Source: Lutibacter sp. (GTDB taxonomy: Bacteria > Bacteroidota > Bacteroidia > Flavobacteriales > Flavobacteriaceae). Taken from it: 10,482 nucleotides of DNA. A program made the position numbers and the translations under genes. A model generated the notes under the pieces. That model did not search any database, had not been told where the DNA came from, and worked only from the letters and a program-made list of their open reading frames with translations. Each line of letters starts with the position of its first letter. The first letter of the stretch is position 1. Where the stretch lies: the NCBI GenBank assembly GCA_004195315.1, contig SDWL01000037.1:1-10482 (forward strand). Reading direction: 5' to 3'. Below, piece after piece: positions 1 to 7,373 of this stretch.

Positions 1-19
1 AGATGTGTATAAGAGACAG
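1..19. other. Tn5/Nextera mosaic-end adapter (artefact)
   Basis: The first 19 bases read AGATGTGTATAAGAGACAG, which is exactly the transposase mosaic end used in Nextera library preparation. It sits at the very end of the window and interrupts a SusD-like reading frame a few codons before its expected stop. It is therefore residual library adapter at a contig end, not a transposon inserted in the genome. Genomic sequence begins at about position 20. Confidence 0.95.
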
Positions 20-1493
20 AAAGTGGTGTAACAGGAGTTTGTTGATTAGCTTCTACATTTACACGGTTACGATTAAGTTCAGAAGCTGGGTATGTTGCTC
101 TTCTAAACCATTCACCCGCATAATCACCGCTTGAATCCAATTCTTCACGGATAGTTAACCCTTTAAAAACATCGTCAGAAAAATTATATCGTCTATAATC
201 TACAAATGTTTCAGGGTTTAAGAAATTATGAATATATTTTTCTTTCATAATATGATTCAGCATTAATCCTGCTTCTTCAACATCAACTGATGTATCTGCC
301 ATATAATCTGAGCCATCAACATCATATTTATCCATACTAGCTGTAACACCTTCCATATAAGCTGAATAAGCAATACTATTTGAACCTACACTCGTTGTAT
401 TTCCACCATTAGCTAAAAAAGCAGCTTCAGCTTTAATAAACATAGCCTCAGCATAACTAATTAACAACAACGGAGAATCAATACTAGTGTAATACCCACC
501 TTCAACAAATTGAGTATTCCCACTGGTAAGACCATCAGGAGATAACCCTCCGCCGCCACTAACGTAACCTTTCCACTCAGAACTTCCATCATTCTTGGCA
601 AAGCGTGGTAATCTAGGATCTATTTCAACAAGACCACTTTCAAAAGGATAATAATCACCATTCATAGAACTTACCATTTGACTTGCAATATCATTATGGA
701 AATTTCCAGTATTTCTAGCTAAAATCTCTTGAGAATACCAAGGATTGATATTTTTATCATCATAAAACATTTGAAAATCATCTGAATTTGATGTAAAACC
801 GTTTGCTATGGTTGTTAAAACATCATCAGCTGATACGGTACCACTGTTAACTAAATGTAATTGGTAACGAGCTTTTATTGTATATGCAGCTCTTAACCAC
901 TGCTCTATATTTCCATTATAAATTAAATCTTCTCTTCCTAATGAGATTCCAGAATCATCAGCGCTTTCTAATACACTTATTGCGCTATCTAGTAAAGCAA
1001 AAATTTCAGTATATATTAATTCTTGCGAATTAAAAGATGGGAAAAGATTTTCTCCAGCACCCAAAGATGCTTCAAAATACGGTATTTTATCCCAAGTATC
1101 TGTAGCAATTCCTAAATTAATAGCTGTTAATATATCTGCAACTGCACTATAATGTGTTGCTCCTTCTACAGCAGCTTTTTCTTTAATAACCTTTAGATTT
1201 GGTAAAATATATAAATATACTTGGCTCCAAAGACCACTTGCGGTTGTCTCACCTGAAGCTACTCCTCCTACTCCAACAAAGTTTTGGACATAATTACCAA
1301 AAGTTAATTCGGCGGAACGCTGCCCTTCCATTGTACTATGAATTATTGGCGCCAGTAAGTCACTCATTCTTAATTGTTCTGGTTCAACTGTCCCAGACGG
1401 GGTATTTATGTCAAAATACGAATCACTACAAGCAGAAATCAAAACTACTAATAATGTAATTGTTATTGTTCTTGTTATAAGTTTTTTCATCAT
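20..1493 (-). CDS. SusD/RagB-like nutrient-binding outer-membrane lipoprotein, C-terminus cut by contig end
   Basis: This is a SusD-family lipoprotein, the surface-exposed lid that binds substrate for the SusC-like channel encoded just upstream. The frame stays open from ATG at 1493 to the adapter, giving 491 visible residues. The N-terminus has two lysines and a hydrophobic stretch, then a lipobox ending in Cys22 (ISAC), followed by SDSYFD. That resembles the acidic surface-export signal of Flavobacterium lipoproteins, although one acidic position is Ser. Family hallmarks include FNSQELIYTEIF (about 154-165), WLRAAYTIKARY (199-210), DPRLPRF (292-298), NHIMKEKYIHNFLNPETF with VDYRRY (413-435) and YPASELNRN (468-476). 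The last three suggest the SusD-like_2 subtype. The visible end, QTPVTPL, aligns with TPLWWNQN at the end of the second SusD in this window, so only about five residues and the stop are missing. ATG codons at 1493 and 1490 are both possible starts. The gene lies 10 nt after the SusC stop, so the two are surely co-transcribed. Substrate unknown. Confidence 0.93.
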
Positions 1494-1503
1494 AATCTAA
1501 TTT

Positions 1504-4500
1504 TTAAAATCCTAGTTTAACTCCTAATGAATAACTCTCGCTTAAAGGTGTACTTAAACCCGTAAACCCGTAAACATTTGTACCTGCACTATATTGACTC
1601 CCTTCTGGATCATAACCTTCCCATGGTGTCCATAATAACAAATTGTTAGCATTTGCAGAGATAGATAAATTATCCATATGCAATTTTTCTAATATAACTC
1701 CCTTAAAACTGTAGTTAATTCCAATTGTACGAAGTTTAACCCAAGATGCATCTTGCACTAAAATTTCCGAGGCTCTATTATAATCTGTTGAACTTCTATA
1801 ATAATTTTGATCTATTAATACTTCAGTTGTATTTGGAATAAATCCTCCATTACCATCATCCATAACACCATCTAAAACTGTAGTTTCATTTCTAAATTCA
1901 GTTACTTTTAAAATACCATTTCTAATAGCATTTCTTCTACCTGAATCGTATAAATCCCCGCCTTTTTTCCATTCTAATAAGAAATTTAATCTGATGTTTT
2001 TATAGGATATATTATTTCCTATTGATGCAATAAAGTCTGGGAAAGCATTCCCTACTTTTTGCCTTTCAGTAAAATCAACTTCAGGTTTTCCATTTGCATC
2101 TATGTAACGTTCTCCGTTTTCATAACGCCATTTCCAACCGTATAAACTTCCCATTTTATCTCCATCTCTAATTTCAGAAGTTACACCTGCGAAACCAGAG
2201 TTTGCAAAAATTAAGCTTTCAACATCTTCCGGTAATGATATTACTTTACCTTCATTGGTACCCCAGTTAATGGTTGTTTCCCATTTAAAATCATCAGTTT
2301 TTATAATATCTGCTGATATTAATAACTCGTGCCCAAATGTTTCAAAATCCCCAGCATTTCTAACTATTCCTGATAAGCCTGTAGAAAACGCAGTTCCAAC
2401 AGTAAATATTTGATTTTTAATTCTAGTTTTATAATAAGAATAATCTAAACGAACTCTATTGCTAAAAAAGCGTAAATCCGCTCCAATTTCATAAGATCTG
2501 TTTTTCTCAGGTATCATATTAGTATCTCCCAATAATGTACTTGACCTATATCCTCCAGCTCCATCAAAAGGGAAATCTCCATCAGCCACAAAATAATGTC
2601 CAACTTGACCAAATAGAGGTCCTTTACCTACTTCAGCCCAAGAGGTTCTAATTTTTCCAAAAGTAAAAAACTCACTATCTTTATCAAATAAGTCATGAAT
2701 ATCATATGCTAAACTAACTGAAGGATAAAAGAACGACCGATTTTCTTTTGGCAATGTTGAAACCCAATCATTTCTCCCTGTTACAGTTAAAAACAATTTA
2801 TTTTTATAAGCCATTACCAACTCACCAAAAACACCTATATTTCTGTTCTGAGTAATACTTTTTCCTGCAAACATATTTATTGTATTTGATAAATCATTAA
2901 TGCCAGGAACATTTAGAGTTTCTCCACGTATCCAAGAATAATCACGTTTAGTATCTGATATTTGATTTCCTAAAGTTAATGTAGTACTAAAATCTTCTGT
3001 CCAATCTTTGTTTAAAGAAACTAACAAGTTGGATTCTAAACCTACAAAGTTAATATTTTGATCCACAATAAATCCTCCAACTTGGCTTCCGGCATCTAAC
3101 TCAGGTACCATAAAACGATTTCTTTTATCTGAATAATTATCAACTTGAGCGGCATAAGTTACATTAATCCACTCCTTTGGAGACCAGTTTAAAGATACAT
3201 TACCAATCCAACGATTTACATCGTCAGTTAATGGGCTTTTTTCTAAGAAATAACGTGGATTATCAATAACACCAAAAGAATAGTTTCTCTGTGTTCCATC
3301 AGTATTTTGATAGTCATTTATAGGAAATGTTCCTGAATAATAAGATAAAGAACTAAATACGGATTTATCTCCCCCATTACCTCTTGCTCCTCCTGAATTG
3401 GTGTAAGAAATAGAAGAATTAATGTTAAAATTATCTGTAACTTGATACCCTCCTTTAAATCTTAAAGTGGTTTTATCATAATAAGTATTTGGTAAAACTC
3501 CATCTTCATTACTATTACCTACAGAAAAGAAATAGTCAAGTTTTTCACCTGCACCACTTAAACTAAAATTAATTTGTTTATTTATACCTGTTCTGAATAA
3601 ATCATAAGGGCTATAAAATTTATCATCTGTTAAATCTACAACCGTACCATCTCCCAGTGTAACAGAATCATCTGAATATTTTGGACCCCATGAATAAAAA
3701 ACAGTTCCGCCTAATCTAGTAAACCCACTATCCGTTTCTGGAGTATATAAAGCCCTTGGTAATCCACTGAAACCTTCACGGTAAGTTTCTTGTAGTTCTG
3801 GAGTTTTATTAATATTTCTAAAAGTAGTAGATGCTGTTAAACTAATTTTCGCTTTACCTTGCTTACCTTTTTTTGTTGTAATAATAATTGCTCCATTAGA
3901 TGCTCTTACACCATATAAAGCCGTTGCTGCTGCACCTTTTAAGACACTAAAACTCTCAATATCCTCTGGATTGATATCAGACGCTCTATTTGAAAATGAA
4001 AATTGCTCTGAACTACTTGGAGAATTTGTGCCAGCGCTCGGCAAAACATCACCTGAGAATGTATCATTATCCATAGCTAAGCCATCAATAATTATTAGTG
4101 GTTGATTACTTCTATTAGGGTTTACTGAAGTAACTCCCCTTATCAAAATATCAACACCTCCACCTGACGATCCTGACGTTTGACTTATTTGCACACCTGC
4201 AACGCGTCCCTGCAACGCAGACATGGCACTAGATTGACCATTCAGCTCTAAATCTTCAGTCTTTACCTGAGATACAGAATAACCCAATTCTTTAGTTTCC
4301 CGCTTAATACCAAAAGCAGTAACCACAACTTCTGTTAATTGATTTGAATCTTCTTCAAGAGACACATTTAGAATTGAACCACTAATAGGAACTTCTTTAG
4401 TTTTAAATCCCAAAAAAGAAAAAATTAAAACATTTTCATTCTTAGCTTCAATTTGATAATTTCCATCGAAATCTGTAGCTACACCAATTTTTGTTCCTTT

Positions 4501-4638
4501 TATTTGAATATTAACACCTGGCAATAAATTACCATAAACATCAGTTACCTTACCACTTACGGATACCTCTTGCGCAAATAATAAAGAAAATGCTGTTACA
4601 AAAAAAACAAGAAAAGAAAAAGTAATTTTTTTACTCAT
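1504..4638 (-). CDS. SusC/RagA-like TonB-dependent outer-membrane transporter
   Basis: A complete SusC-family transporter of 1044 residues, a usual length for the family. It should import a ligand handed over by the SusD-like lipoprotein encoded 10 nt downstream, powered by TonB-ExbBD. Visible parts in order are a signal peptide (about 1-22, likely cleaved between A22 and Q23) and a carboxypeptidase-regulatory-like beta-sandwich (about 26-95, with GKVTD, LPGVNIQIKGT and TDFDGNYQI). These are followed by a TonB-box-like TEVVVTAFGIKRE (102-114) and the plug (about 115-260, with ILIRGVTSVN, NQPLIIIDG, NPEDIESFSVLKG and GAIIITTKKGK). The barrel runs to the terminal Phe, with TGRNDW (620-625), RSFFYPS (634-640), a late GYDPE motif and the end SLGVKLGF. 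There is no STN domain, so sigma/anti-sigma signalling through this protein is unlikely. The start is supported by the signal peptide and a -7 element 27 nt upstream. The ligand cannot be inferred because no degradative enzyme is adjacent. Confidence 0.96.
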   Translation of the reverse strand: MSKKITFSFLVFFVTAFSLLFAQEVSVSGKVTDVYGNLLPGVNIQIKGTKIGVATDFDGNYQIEAKNENVLIFSFLGFKTKEVPISGSILNVSLEEDSNQLTEVVVTAFGIKRETKELGYSVSQVKTEDLELNGQSSAMSALQGRVAGVQISQTSGSSGGGVDILIRGVTSVNPNRSNQPLIIIDGLAMDNDTFSGDVLPSAGTNSPSSSEQFSFSNRASDINPEDIESFSVLKGAAATALYGVRASNGAIIITTKKGKQGKAKISLTASTTFRNINKTPELQETYREGFSGLPRALYTPETDSGFTRLGGTVFYSWGPKYSDDSVTLGDGTVVDLTDDKFYSPYDLFRTGINKQINFSLSGAGEKLDYFFSVGNSNEDGVLPNTYYDKTTLRFKGGYQVTDNFNINSSISYTNSGGARGNGGDKSVFSSLSYYSGTFPINDYQNTDGTQRNYSFGVIDNPRYFLEKSPLTDDVNRWIGNVSLNWSPKEWINVTYAAQVDNYSDKRNRFMVPELDAGSQVGGFIVDQNINFVGLESNLLVSLNKDWTEDFSTTLTLGNQISDTKRDYSWIRGETLNVPGINDLSNTINMFAGKSITQNRNIGVFGELVMAYKNKLFLTVTGRNDWVSTLPKENRSFFYPSVSLAYDIHDLFDKDSEFFTFGKIRTSWAEVGKGPLFGQVGHYFVADGDFPFDGAGGYRSSTLLGDTNMIPEKNRSYEIGADLRFFSNRVRLDYSYYKTRIKNQIFTVGTAFSTGLSGIVRNAGDFETFGHELLISADIIKTDDFKWETTINWGTNEGKVISLPEDVESLIFANSGFAGVTSEIRDGDKMGSLYGWKWRYENGERYIDANGKPEVDFTERQKVGNAFPDFIASIGNNISYKNIRLNFLLEWKKGGDLYDSGRRNAIRNGILKVTEFRNETTVLDGVMDDGNGGFIPNTTEVLIDQNYYRSSTDYNRASEILVQDASWVKLRTIGINYSFKGVILEKLHMDNLSISANANNLLLWTPWEGYDPEGSQYSAGTNVYGFTGLSTPLSESYSLGVKLGF

Positions 4639-4665
4639 AATATCTAATTTTTAAAATTATTTTAA

Positions 4666-4673
4666 CAAATATA
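4666..4673 (-). promoter_or_regulatory. Bacteroidota-type -7 promoter element of the left susC-like operon
   Basis: The minus strand reads TATATTTG here, a full match to the Bacteroidota -7 consensus TAnnTTTG. It ends 27 nt before the susC-like ATG at 4638. The -33 region is weak: TTC at about 4697-4695, 21 nt upstream, is the nearest thing to TTG, which would fit a promoter needing an activator. The right-hand operon has the same octamer at nearly the same distance from its start codon. That parallel is the main reason to accept this site in such AT-rich sequence. Confidence 0.6.
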
Positions 4674-4716
4674 TATTATTTTATGAATAAACGTGAATAT
4701 ATGCATAATAAACACG

Positions 4717-4737
4717 CATATAATTACTAATTATATG
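4717..4737. promoter_or_regulatory. 21-bp inverted repeat, candidate operator
   Basis: CATATAATTA and TAATTATATG form two perfect 10-bp arms around a single C at 4727. The repeat lies between the left susC-like gene and the divergent DeoR pseudogene, about 44 bp upstream of the proposed -7 element, where an activator or repressor of the operon could bind. It is composed almost only of A and T, so chance occurrence is a real possibility. That it was bound by the neighbouring DeoR protein is inference only. Confidence 0.35.
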
Positions 4738-4893
4738 GTGAAATTGATTAAGTTACACTGCATTTCAAAAAAAATTGGAATAAAACACAAAAAAAAGCGC
4801 TAGTTCAGACATAAATTAAGTGAAAATCATTATATATATGAAATAAACTGCACATTTTTAACTGTTTATACGTATTACCACAAAAGATAAATC

Positions 4894-5637
4894 ATGCTAA
4901 AAGAAAAATGACATCAACATATATTAGATAAAATTAAATTAAGTAGAAAAGTATTATCCACTGATCTAAGCATTGAATTAAATGTCTCAGAAGATACTAG
5001 TATGACGTGACCCTAATGAATTATCAACCAAAGGGTTGATAAAAAAAGTACATGGAGGCGCGCTTCCAATAGACGCCAATGCTCCTTCTTACTAAAAAAG
5101 AGGGAATTACAATTTAAATAAAAAGAACTGTATTGCAAAAAAATTGTAAAACTCATCAAATATGGTCAAGTTATTATAATGATTGGAAGTACAACAAACC
5201 TTCAACTTGCAAAAATTATTCCTCCAAATATAAATGCCACAATATACACATACAGCCTCCCAATAACAATACAACTTACAGAACATCCCTCAATTGAAAT
5301 CATATTTATAGGTGGAAAATTAAACAAAGCTGCACAAGTGACAGTAGGACTTGATGTAGTCTGTTCAATATCTAAATTAAGAGCTGCTTTATGGGTACTG
5401 GTGACATAAATGTTTCAACTGGTATGACCGAGCCTGATTGGGAAGTTTCTCATATTAAAAAATGTATGATTTTCGGCAAGTAATAGTGTTATTGTACTTT
5501 GCACAAAAAAAAAATTAAACGAAGGGGAAAGATATACTGTCTCTCCCATCAACAAAATAAATACCATCGTAACAGACATTTCTCGTGACAATCAAATCTT
5601 TAATTCTTTTAAAGAAAAAGGTCTTACAATTCTTTAG
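4894..5637 (+). pseudogene. Decayed DeoR-family transcriptional regulator
   Basis: Joining reading frames recovers a nearly full-length DeoR regulator of about 248 codons, the usual family size. The segments are: 4894-5005, MLKEK, an in-frame TGA (4909) where Arg is expected, then HQHILDKIKLSRKVLSTDLS and IELNVSEDT; 5006-5092, RDPNELSTKGLIKKVHGGAL and PIDANAPSY; 5095-5399, KKRELQFK, an in-frame TAA (5119), then IGSTTNLQLAKIIP, FIGGKLNKAAQVTVGLDVV and LRAALW; 5400-5472, GDINVSTGMTEPDWEVSHIKK; 5473-5637, VIVLC, LNEGERYTVSPINKINTIVT and the natural TAG. The first two segments are the DeoR helix-turn-helix (SEDTIRRDL...GLIKKVHGGA in the family). The rest is the phosphosugar-sensing DeoRC domain. 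There are at least two nonsense codons and four frameshifts (near 5000-5005, 5093, 5400 and 5472), and the LGTNGID motif is shortened. The open stretch 5179-5409 is only a fragment of this gene. Divergence from the left susC-like gene suggests it once regulated that operon. The flanking 3-kb ORFs are intact, so poor sequence quality is an unlikely explanation. Confidence 0.9.
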
Positions 5638-5820
5638 ATACCTACAGAAAACATCTTGTTATTCTAATTTATGCGCTTTTAGAATATTTTATTATGCTTA
5701 TCCAATCATTAATAGTAAAATATATGTTTTAGCAAATGTTCTTTGAATAAAGCTACACCCTTAATATCCATTTAAAAAACAAATATTAATAAGTCTTCAT
5801 CTAATCTTTAATACTAATAA
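5638..5820. other. AT-rich intergenic spacer between pseudogene and terminator
   Basis: I see no coding potential here. The only structure is a 7-bp inverted repeat, ATTCTAA (5661-5667) and TTAGAAT (5679-5685), with an 11-nt loop followed by ATTTTATT. It lies 24 nt after the pseudogene stop and could be a remnant of its terminator. The stem is short and AT-rich, and the downstream T-run is interrupted, so this is weak. Confidence 0.3.
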
Positions 5821-5854
5821 AAAAACCGTCTAAAATATATTTTAGACGGTTTTT
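5821..5854 (-). terminator. Perfect 34-bp palindromic intrinsic terminator of the right susCD-like operon
   Basis: AAAAACCGTCTAAAATA is followed directly by its exact reverse complement, giving two 17-bp arms without a mismatch. In RNA this folds as an A/U-flanked hairpin with a CCGUC/GACGG core. It begins 24 nt after the SusD-like stop codon (5879) and, on the minus strand, the stem runs into seven consecutive U residues, a classic intrinsic terminator. On the plus strand the U-run is five long, so the site may also stop transcription arriving from the DeoR pseudogene side. Confidence 0.88.
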
Positions 5855-5878
5855 AATATAAAATTTAGTTAATTAAAA

Positions 5879-7360
5879 CTAATTTTGATTCCACCAAAGT
5901 GGTGTTGTTAATCTAATAGCTGGATCATTATCTGGCATATTTTCATAATTTCTATCTTCTTCATTGTATTCATAACACATTGCTTGAATCCAATCATTAT
6001 CGCCTGGGAAAATATTTAAATTAACATTCTCAGGGCGTTTTAAACCATGGTAAATATCAGAACTATAATCCATTCTTCTCATATCAACCCAAGTTTCTGG
6101 ATTCAATACATTTGCAATATATTTTTGAACCATAATATGCGATAAACTAATATTACTAGCTCCTACTTCAGTATCTAATAAAGCTAAATATGTTGAGCTT
6201 GCTTCTGAATCTACACCTAACTTTTCTAAATCTGCCTGAACACCTTCTTTAAATGAAGTATAAGCACCTGGTAAATCTCCTTTTCTAAATTTAGCTTCAG
6301 CCTCAATAAATTTAACTTCACTAAAATTAATCATATCAGTTGTTGAATTTGGACTTGTGTAAAAACCGCCATTACCCAAAGAATAATCATCTCCTGGGTT
6401 ACCATCTAAACCTCTACCAGTTACTACACCATGATAACCACTGTTAACAGCTTCTGGAACAATTATTTCTAATCTTGGATCCCAAGATGCACCATCTATA
6501 TTTAATGGGTTCTTTAACAAATTAACAAAAAAGTCTGAGAAATAATCCATTCTTGATGAGCCATAACCTCCAACCGCAAATGGTTGAACATCATTTGATA
6601 CTTCTCCACCACCATAAACTTTTTGAGCGTTTAATTGATTAGAGTTAATTGCTAATTGACATGCCGCTATTACAGCATCTGCATCATATACAGCTTTTTT
6701 ATTTAAATGATTTAAATATCTAGCTTTTATTGCATACGCAAATTTCTTCCAACTATCTTGATCACCTTGATAAAGCACATCTCCACCTTCTTCATTTAAC
6801 CCTATAGCACTTGGCATATCTAACTCAGCTATAGCTTCATCTAAATAATTAAAAATTGCTTCATAGATTTCTTCTTGTGTGCTAAATTTTGGTGTAATAT
6901 TCATTGAAGATACTCCATCGTAAGTTTCATCCAATACAATATCTCCGTATTGGTCTGTAGTCATTCCTAAAACATAAGCTCTAAGAATTTTTCCTACTGC
7001 TGTAAAATTAGGTACATTGTCTCTTTCTCCTAAAACTATTAAATCGGCTGTATTAGGCAATGAATACACATATGCATTTTGCCATAAAAAATAACGTCCT
7101 GTAGTCATATGACTACTCCAAGTTTCTGAATAGTAATTAGTAACATTTTGAGACCCGTACTGAGTAATCCCTAAAACTTCTCTACTTCCTCTGTATTGAG
7201 CTTGAGCTGTTGTTTGTTCTATAGCTCCTTGTATTCTATACTGCGCTGGCAAAGAAGATGTTGTTGGTTTTGTCTCAGAGCTATTCACATCAAAATAGTC
7301 GTCACTACATGAAGTAGTTATGGCTATTGAAATCAATATTAAATATTTGTATAATTTCAT
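5879..7360 (-). CDS. SusD/RagB-like nutrient-binding outer-membrane lipoprotein
   Basis: A complete 493-residue SusD-family lipoprotein, the extracellular ligand-binding partner of the SusC-like transporter encoded 13 nt upstream. The signal peptide ends in a lipobox with Cys18 (TTSC), followed by SDDYFD, close to the SDDFE-type surface-export signal known for Flavobacterium lipoproteins, so it is probably exposed on the cell surface. Helical TPR-like and family segments include FSTQEEIYEAIFNYLDEAI (159-177), WKKFAYAIKARYLNHL (204-219), DPRLEIIVPE (294-303), FIEAEAKFRKGD (351-362), HIMVQKYIANVLNPETWVD (408-426) with MRRMDY, and the terminal TPLWWNQN. The pattern fits the SusD-like_2 subtype. 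It is clearly paralogous to the SusD-like protein at the left edge but well diverged. The gene ends with TAG and a strong terminator follows after 24 nt. Ligand unknown: no enzyme gene accompanies the pair in the window. Confidence 0.96.
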   Translation of the reverse strand: MKLYKYLILISIAITTSCSDDYFDVNSSETKPTTSSLPAQYRIQGAIEQTTAQAQYRGSREVLGITQYGSQNVTNYYSETWSSHMTTGRYFLWQNAYVYSLPNTADLIVLGERDNVPNFTAVGKILRAYVLGMTTDQYGDIVLDETYDGVSSMNITPKFSTQEEIYEAIFNYLDEAIAELDMPSAIGLNEEGGDVLYQGDQDSWKKFAYAIKARYLNHLNKKAVYDADAVIAACQLAINSNQLNAQKVYGGGEVSNDVQPFAVGGYGSSRMDYFSDFFVNLLKNPLNIDGASWDPRLEIIVPEAVNSGYHGVVTGRGLDGNPGDDYSLGNGGFYTSPNSTTDMINFSEVKFIEAEAKFRKGDLPGAYTSFKEGVQADLEKLGVDSEASSTYLALLDTEVGASNISLSHIMVQKYIANVLNPETWVDMRRMDYSSDIYHGLKRPENVNLNIFPGDNDWIQAMCYEYNEEDRNYENMPDNDPAIRLTTPLWWNQN

Positions 7361-7373
7361 AATTTATAATTTT

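Noticed and set aside
1..19. A natural transposon end or insertion in the susD-like gene
   Set aside because: It is an exact match to the engineered mosaic end used in library kits. It sits at the contig terminus with no transposase or target duplication.
1199..1459. Open reading frame of 86 codons on the plus strand
   Set aside because: It lies antisense inside the left susD-like gene, has no recognisable domain and no promoter. The opposite strand carries strong family motifs throughout.
4738..4893. Possible small RNA, riboswitch or attachment site in the AT-rich spacer
   Set aside because: Only homopolymer A-runs and short chance palindromes (TATGCATA at 4700-4707, AGCGCT near 4797) were seen nearby. 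There is no stable stem, conserved motif or repeat that supports a named element, and no clear -7 site for the pseudogene.
5179..5409. 76-codon plus-strand ORF as an independent small protein
   Set aside because: Its residues are the middle of a DeoR sensor domain (GSTTNLQLAK, GGKLNKAAQVTVGLDVV), and matching upstream and downstream parts exist in other frames. It is a pseudogene fragment.
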